Source: Acanthochlamys bracteata (taxonomy: Eukaryota > Streptophyta > Magnoliopsida > Pandanales > Velloziaceae). Taken from it: 64,000 bases of DNA. The stretch spans positions 434,001 to 498,000 of the forward strand of contig CM034141.1 in assembly GCA_019914995.1 (NCBI GenBank), read 5' to 3'. Of the stretch, positions 59,738 through 64,000 are shown piece by piece. Each line of letters opens with the position of its first letter. The stretch's first letter is position 1. The position numbers and the translations under genes were made by a program. Under the pieces are notes generated by a model that saw only the letters and a program-made list of their open reading frames with translations, was not told where the DNA came from and searched no databases.

Positions 59738-60980
59738 TGATTCGCAATCTCATTTCTAGTATGTTTGTTGGATACATGGAATGCAGGATCCACCATTACC
59801 TGCAGATCTGAAGGGAGAGTTTCATGCCCTATTAGGGACACACTGCAGGTAAATTTGCTAATGTTTCATCAATCAATATTGAAATTCTGCTTGATTCTTT
59901 TTTGTTCATATTCTTTTGTACAATGTTAATAATTTCTAAAAACCTATTACTAATGCTAAATCTTTGGAAATTATTGAGTTTGGATGATGCATTTTTTATA
60001 TGCGTGAAACTTAAGTAGCTATTGACTCTTAAATGCTGGTTTGCAGTGCACTGGAACTGTTTCTACTTAAAAGGAAGATTAAAGGACCATCCTGGTTAGC
60101 AATTTCAAATTTCAGCATTCCAAGCTTTACACAATGTTCAAGAAATTCTTTTTGAGAAAATTTGGAAGACATAGGATGAAATTTACGTCATAGAATTATT
60201 ATATATATAGCTTTCTTTTTTCAAAGAGCCTTAAAAGAAATTTCTGGAAAGCTCTTTACTAAAAAAGGCTCTATTTTTTAAGCAATCTGAAATGAGACCT
60301 TAATCCATCTTGTCGTAATAGGTTAGTCCTGTCACTAGCAGTATCTTTCGAGAATTTTCTCTCCTACAAGATGAAAGGAAACAACAATAAAATTAAAAGA
60401 CATTTATAGCAAAGTACATATAAATTAAAGGAAAGGCCACTTATTTAGACCTTATTGCAACAAACTTCTAGGATCCTAGTACATCTGAGTGTTAAAATAG
60501 TTGGGGTAACAACTGATTACATACTCAAGAGTATAGCCTCTTACAAGTTCCATCCGTTTTTCTTTCAGACCAAGTCTTGACTTACTGCTGTTATTTTTTT
60601 TTCCTAATTTTTTTGGCAATCAGGTATACCTGGGCTGTTGTCTGCTGACTGTCATGGCTGTCTGCTATATGTCCCTATACTGTGTTCTGTTCTATGCATC
60701 TATAGTCTATTGCTCATGCAAGTTTCATTTCATTGACTTAATACTCAGGAGTGGTGCATAATTCTTCAATGATACTTTGATTCATTTGTTCTTACTTCAG
60801 TGTATTAGCCTACATGTCTAATATAAACTGGAATGCTTCTTAATCAGGTCAGCTGGTGCAAATTCGAAATCATGGTTGATTTTCCAAAGGATATCTCTGT
60901 TACTCCTTCAAAAAGTTCTACAGAAATTCCTGCAGTTGTTGTTGCAGCATTAAATCTAAAAACAATAGTTAGCGAGAAGC
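59738..60980 (+). pseudogene. inverted genomic copy of POLA exons 5-7
   Basis: Reverse-oriented copy of 34921-36236 from the DNA polymerase alpha gene, introns included, so copied at DNA level. Exon 5 equivalent: 59788-59848, after GGAATGCAG, with a 3-bp in-frame deletion (GACAAG to GAG). Exon 6 equivalent starts at about 60047 but its 3' part and donor are lost in a roughly 70-bp deletion that also removed the right end of the intronic MITE. Exon 7 equivalent runs from about 60848 to 60980, where homology stops abruptly within the exon. Only about 60 of 1539 codons could still be read in frame. It cannot make a polymerase. Confidence 0.93.
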
Positions 60981-60984
60981 GAAA

Positions 60985-61480
60985 AGTAATTTATAAGTTG
61001 TTTGGAACTATCGATATTACACATAGACAACTTATAAATTACTTTTTTAATTTATAAATTAAAAAAAAAAAGTTACGCACCGTAAGTTTTCTAAAAAAGT
61101 CGCAGGCGATTTTTTTTCTCAGCGCCTATAAAATGTCTATTTTTTCCCTACTAAGTTAACAAAATTACAGATGTATATATATTATTTATCCAGCAATTAA
61201 TTCAACCATTTTTTTCATTTCTCTTACGCAGACTCGATTCTAGGTTTTTTCTCCGCTCGGCTCCGCCCCACCCCGCCAGCGATCTCTTGCTCCGGCCAGC
61301 GTGCTTCTTCTCCGACGCCGATCTTCGCTTTCTCGTCTCTTCTCTTAACCACTGCGAACTTTGTAGCCGTTGTGCGGCACCAATCAAGCTCGAGAGCGCG
61401 GAGACGACTGAGAAAAGGTGATTAAATTCTTCTTCTTCTTTCAAAATTCTATTGAATAATTTTTCTTTTCTTTCTGGTTT
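60985..61480 (+). mobile_element. TE-like module C, second flank of the POLA copy
   Basis: Diverged copy of module B in the same orientation. It has GTAATTTATAAGTTG and CAACTTATAAATTAC palindromes, CTAAGTTAACAAAATTACAG and TGTATATATATT, then leader-like CTCCGCTCGGCTCC, GATCTCTTGCTCCGGC and TCTCCGACGCCGATCTTCGC. It ends at a possible donor GAAAAG|GTGATT and TTCTTCTTTCAAAATT. B and C thus flank the POLA fragment as direct repeats of about 490 bp. Confidence 0.55.
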
Positions 61481-61484
61481 GTTT

Positions 61485-63100
61485 TGAAACGATTGGATTG
61501 AAGTTGAGTGCTGGAATCTAAGAAATTTTTTTTGCCGTTTAGTGTTTCCAGAAAAAATTGAAAATTTTTTAGTCGGTGGTGGCGGCAGTTTATAGTTGAT
61601 AATTATGATATTTTGTTTATGATATTTAATGTTTCTAATATTGATTGTCTGTAGCAGTTTGTATATGAAGGATTTAGTGCTCGGTTGAATGTCATAGTTT
61701 TGTTTTCTCTTTTTTTCTTTGTGTTCTGTAAACTTGTGTGTTTTGTTAGAGTACAATTTCTTTAACTAGATTTGGATGGAAATCATGCCTACACGGATCA
61801 TTATCGTAAAAAAAAAAATTCCTTTGAATTTTGTTTTGTCTGTCTTCGTCATGATATTTCTGAATTTTTATTTTTTAACCCCATTAAATACATGAAGTTG
61901 CTGGATCAAGAGAAATTTCTGTGCAGTGTTAGAGATATAACTTTTTCCAAGTTTTGAACAAAAATGGAGTTCAAATTTATACTTGAATGACTTTGGGCAG
62001 TTGTGCTACTTTTCTTCTGATCTTGCATGATATGAATCATAGAATCTTAAGGTAGATGTTAAACTAATAGATGTCTGGTTTGATTAGTTTAAGTGTTTTT
62101 TTCCTTTTGATGTTGTGCTGGAACATAGTAGTCATTCGAGGTCATTTTTATTGATATCTTGTTAATGGTGGAGTTAATCTTGTTAATCTTCAATCTTGAG
62201 CTAGTTACATGCATTTTTTTCTTAATATGTTTTTCTCATAGGGGCAGTCTGTTGTGATGTTAGAATGTGTTCTTAAGATGTTAGAAGGTGTTCTTGTTTG
62301 ATAAAGTTTGGTTTTATATGATCAAATTATTTAATGGAGCTTCCTTTTAATCACTCAAAATAAAATTTTGTTAGTACATAATATTTTAGTTAGTGGAGTA
62401 GGTTAATTACCATGTATAGAAGAAATCACTAAAATAAAAAACAGCTGTAGCTTTTTTTCTTTTTTTTAAAAAAAAAATTCTGTCTTTGATTTAATTTAAA
62501 GCATATACGTTCATTACTTTTGACTTGATTCAAGTTTATCAAAATGAGTGACATGCTAATGTGTTGTTATTAATCAACTAAATATTTGACTCGTTTGACT
62601 CAAAACTTAGCAGAGTATCACTTTTTTTTCTGGATCATTAGATTTTCCAATTCTGAAAAATATGTTTTCTTTAATTTCTTGAAAAACACAAGCACAAAAA
62701 AAGTAGGCTACAAGGGGTCAAGCAATAAAAAAAGTACAAAAAGTAGGCTAATGCTTAAAAGGAGTCAAGCATCATAGCACCTTTTTATGCATGTGTGATA
62801 TGTTGGCTTTATTGCTGAAGGGATTATTTTTCTACTTTCTATTCTTACTGATGTGGTTAATTTTGAAAATACTTTTCCATATTACAAAACTATAGGATGG
62901 ATATATGCAAATTATGGCATAGTGCTGAATGGTGATTTGAACGTATGGCAGTGAAGCATATGGCAGTGCATCAACTATTCAATCCGAAGATTTGAACATT
63001 GGAGATAGTGATATAGATTGGTTGAGACGTTGTGATGAAATTGCTAATGAAATATTTCAACGATGATTTTATAACTATTCTAACTGTATGAATATTAATT
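61485..63100. other. gene-free DNA right of module C
   Basis: Moderately AT-rich, no supported exon, no recognised repeat ends. It may include the intron or body of the element to which module C belongs. A short imperfect duplication (ACATTxxTTAATCAACTAAAT-like, AAAAAGTAGGCTA twice at about 62698 and 62738) is visible. Confidence 0.35.
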
Positions 63101-63169
63101 TGACTATAGTTTTTTGCTGAATTTTTGAAATTGTTTAGTATATGAATGTAGTATTATCACAATATACTA

Positions 63170-63620
63170 TAAAATTATACTATTTATTAATAATAATTTT
63201 TAATTAATTAATTAATAATTAAATAAGTAAATAATAATGTATTTATATCTTTAAAATTAACTTAAATAACATATTTATAAACAAATTTTTAATTTTAAAA
63301 TATTAATATTATTTTAAAATATAATTAATTAGTCATTACATAAGTAATAACATATTCATCTGCTCAAAACTAATTTTTTATTTTAATATTAACATTGTTT
63401 TAAAATATAATTAATTAGTCGTTAAGTAAGTAATAACAATGCATTTATAGTTTTAAAATTAACTTAAAAACATATTTACAAACTAATCTTTAATTTTAAA
63501 ATATTTAATATTATTTTTAAAGTATAATTTTAATTATATTATATAAGTAAATAACATGTATTTATCTTTACTATTAGCTTAAAAATATATTTATAAACTA
63601 ATATAAAATTTTGAATTATA
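63170..63620. repeat. degenerate AT-rich tandem repeats, about 110-120 bp unit
   Basis: Four diverged units share AAGTAAxxAACAxxTATTTAT, AAAATTAACTTAAAxACATA and AAACTAATxTTTAATTTTAA in the same order. Purely A/T-rich, with no coding potential. Confidence 0.65.
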
Positions 63621-63704
63621 TGTATCTTTTTTACAAAATATTTATCAATGTAATATTAATTTAGAAATATAATAAAAAAAAATATAATATAATATTTATA
63701 TATT

Positions 63705-63810
<106 letters not shown>

Positions 63811-63879
63811 TGATATTTTAATTTTTTGTTATAAAAGTTAAAATTTTTAAGTTTAGCGTGCTCCTAAAAATTTTTAAGA

Positions 63880-64000
63880 AAAAAGTCAAAAAATTCCGCT
63901 CCTCTATCTCTGTTGCCGAGGAGCCGCTTTCTCTCTGTTTCTTTATTCTTTTTCTTGAAACATCCCGATCTCAATCTTCTCCCAGCCGCCGGCCGCCGTC
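63880..64000. other. start of a GC-richer segment at the window edge
   Basis: After the AT tract, pyrimidine-rich then GC-rich sequence appears (CCGAGGAGCCGC and GCCGCCGGCCGCCG near the end). It could be a promoter or leader of a gene to the right, or another leader-like module. No frame can be judged. Confidence 0.3.

Noticed and set aside
59497..59777. Minus-strand Arg-rich frames
   Set aside because: Antisense of the GC-rich leader of module B; no homology recognised.
60833..61057. Frame containing VSWCKFEIMVDFPKD as a possible small gene
   Set aside because: It is the truncated copy of POLA exon 7 running into module C; only a chance chimeric frame.
61202..61756. 184-codon minus-strand frame
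   Set aside because: It runs antisense through the leader-like module C and adjacent A/T-rich DNA, has skewed composition and no recognisable domain.

Overview
The window is nuclear DNA of a eudicot plant. Every intact gene reads as a plant orthologue. Genes are split by GT-AG introns, intergenic DNA is AT-rich and full of miniature transposons, and coding exons are clearly more GC-rich than their surroundings. The species cannot be fixed from the sequence alone. Exon ends were read by eye from splice sites, frame continuity and family knowledge, so single ends may be off by a base or two. All nine complete models assemble into open frames.

Layout. 40-801 (-): start of ribosomal protein L3 (uL3), running off the left edge. 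2531-7270 (-): RBM39/CC1-like splicing factor, 13 exons. 8649-12333 (-): LIKE COV membrane protein, 7 exons. 13027-14349 (-): group X ERF transcription factor of the ABR1/ERF110 type. 16107-17441 (-): secreted class III peroxidase. 17.5-21.3 kb: gene-free, AT-rich, with a well-defined hAT-type element at 20018-20874. 21391-25737 (+): nicotinate phosphoribosyltransferase, 15 exons. 26129-27599 (-): the stomatal bHLH factor FAMA. 28629-38918 (-): DNA polymerase alpha catalytic subunit, 31 exons, with a compact E2F-type promoter. 39.0-41.6 kb: a cluster of Tourist-like MITEs. 42517-44859 (+): receptor-like kinase of the At1g01540 type. 46119-49264 (-): secreted PI-PLC X-domain protein. About 50305-51170 (+): broken AIPP1-like RRM gene. 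51875-52695 (+): thaumatin-like protein.

From 53 kb to the right edge there is no intact gene. This part holds nested repeats. Three very short LTR elements (TRIM-like, minus strand) carry an initiator-tRNA-type primer site and a polypurine tract about 50 bp apart. There is a roughly 2-kb tandem duplication carrying a mini-exon with splice signals. Three copies of a promoter/leader-like module occur, two of which directly flank an inverted 1.24-kb genomic copy of DNA polymerase alpha exons 5-7 whose source lies 24 kb away in this same window. The right end holds AT-rich tandem repeats and a 100-bp (AT)n tract.

The genes form no operon or pathway cluster. It is a normal plant gene neighbourhood mixing housekeeping functions (translation, splicing, replication, NAD salvage) with regulators and secreted proteins. 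The most unusual part is the 53-62 kb region, where transposon-like modules with promoter and splice-donor character have become joined to a host gene fragment.
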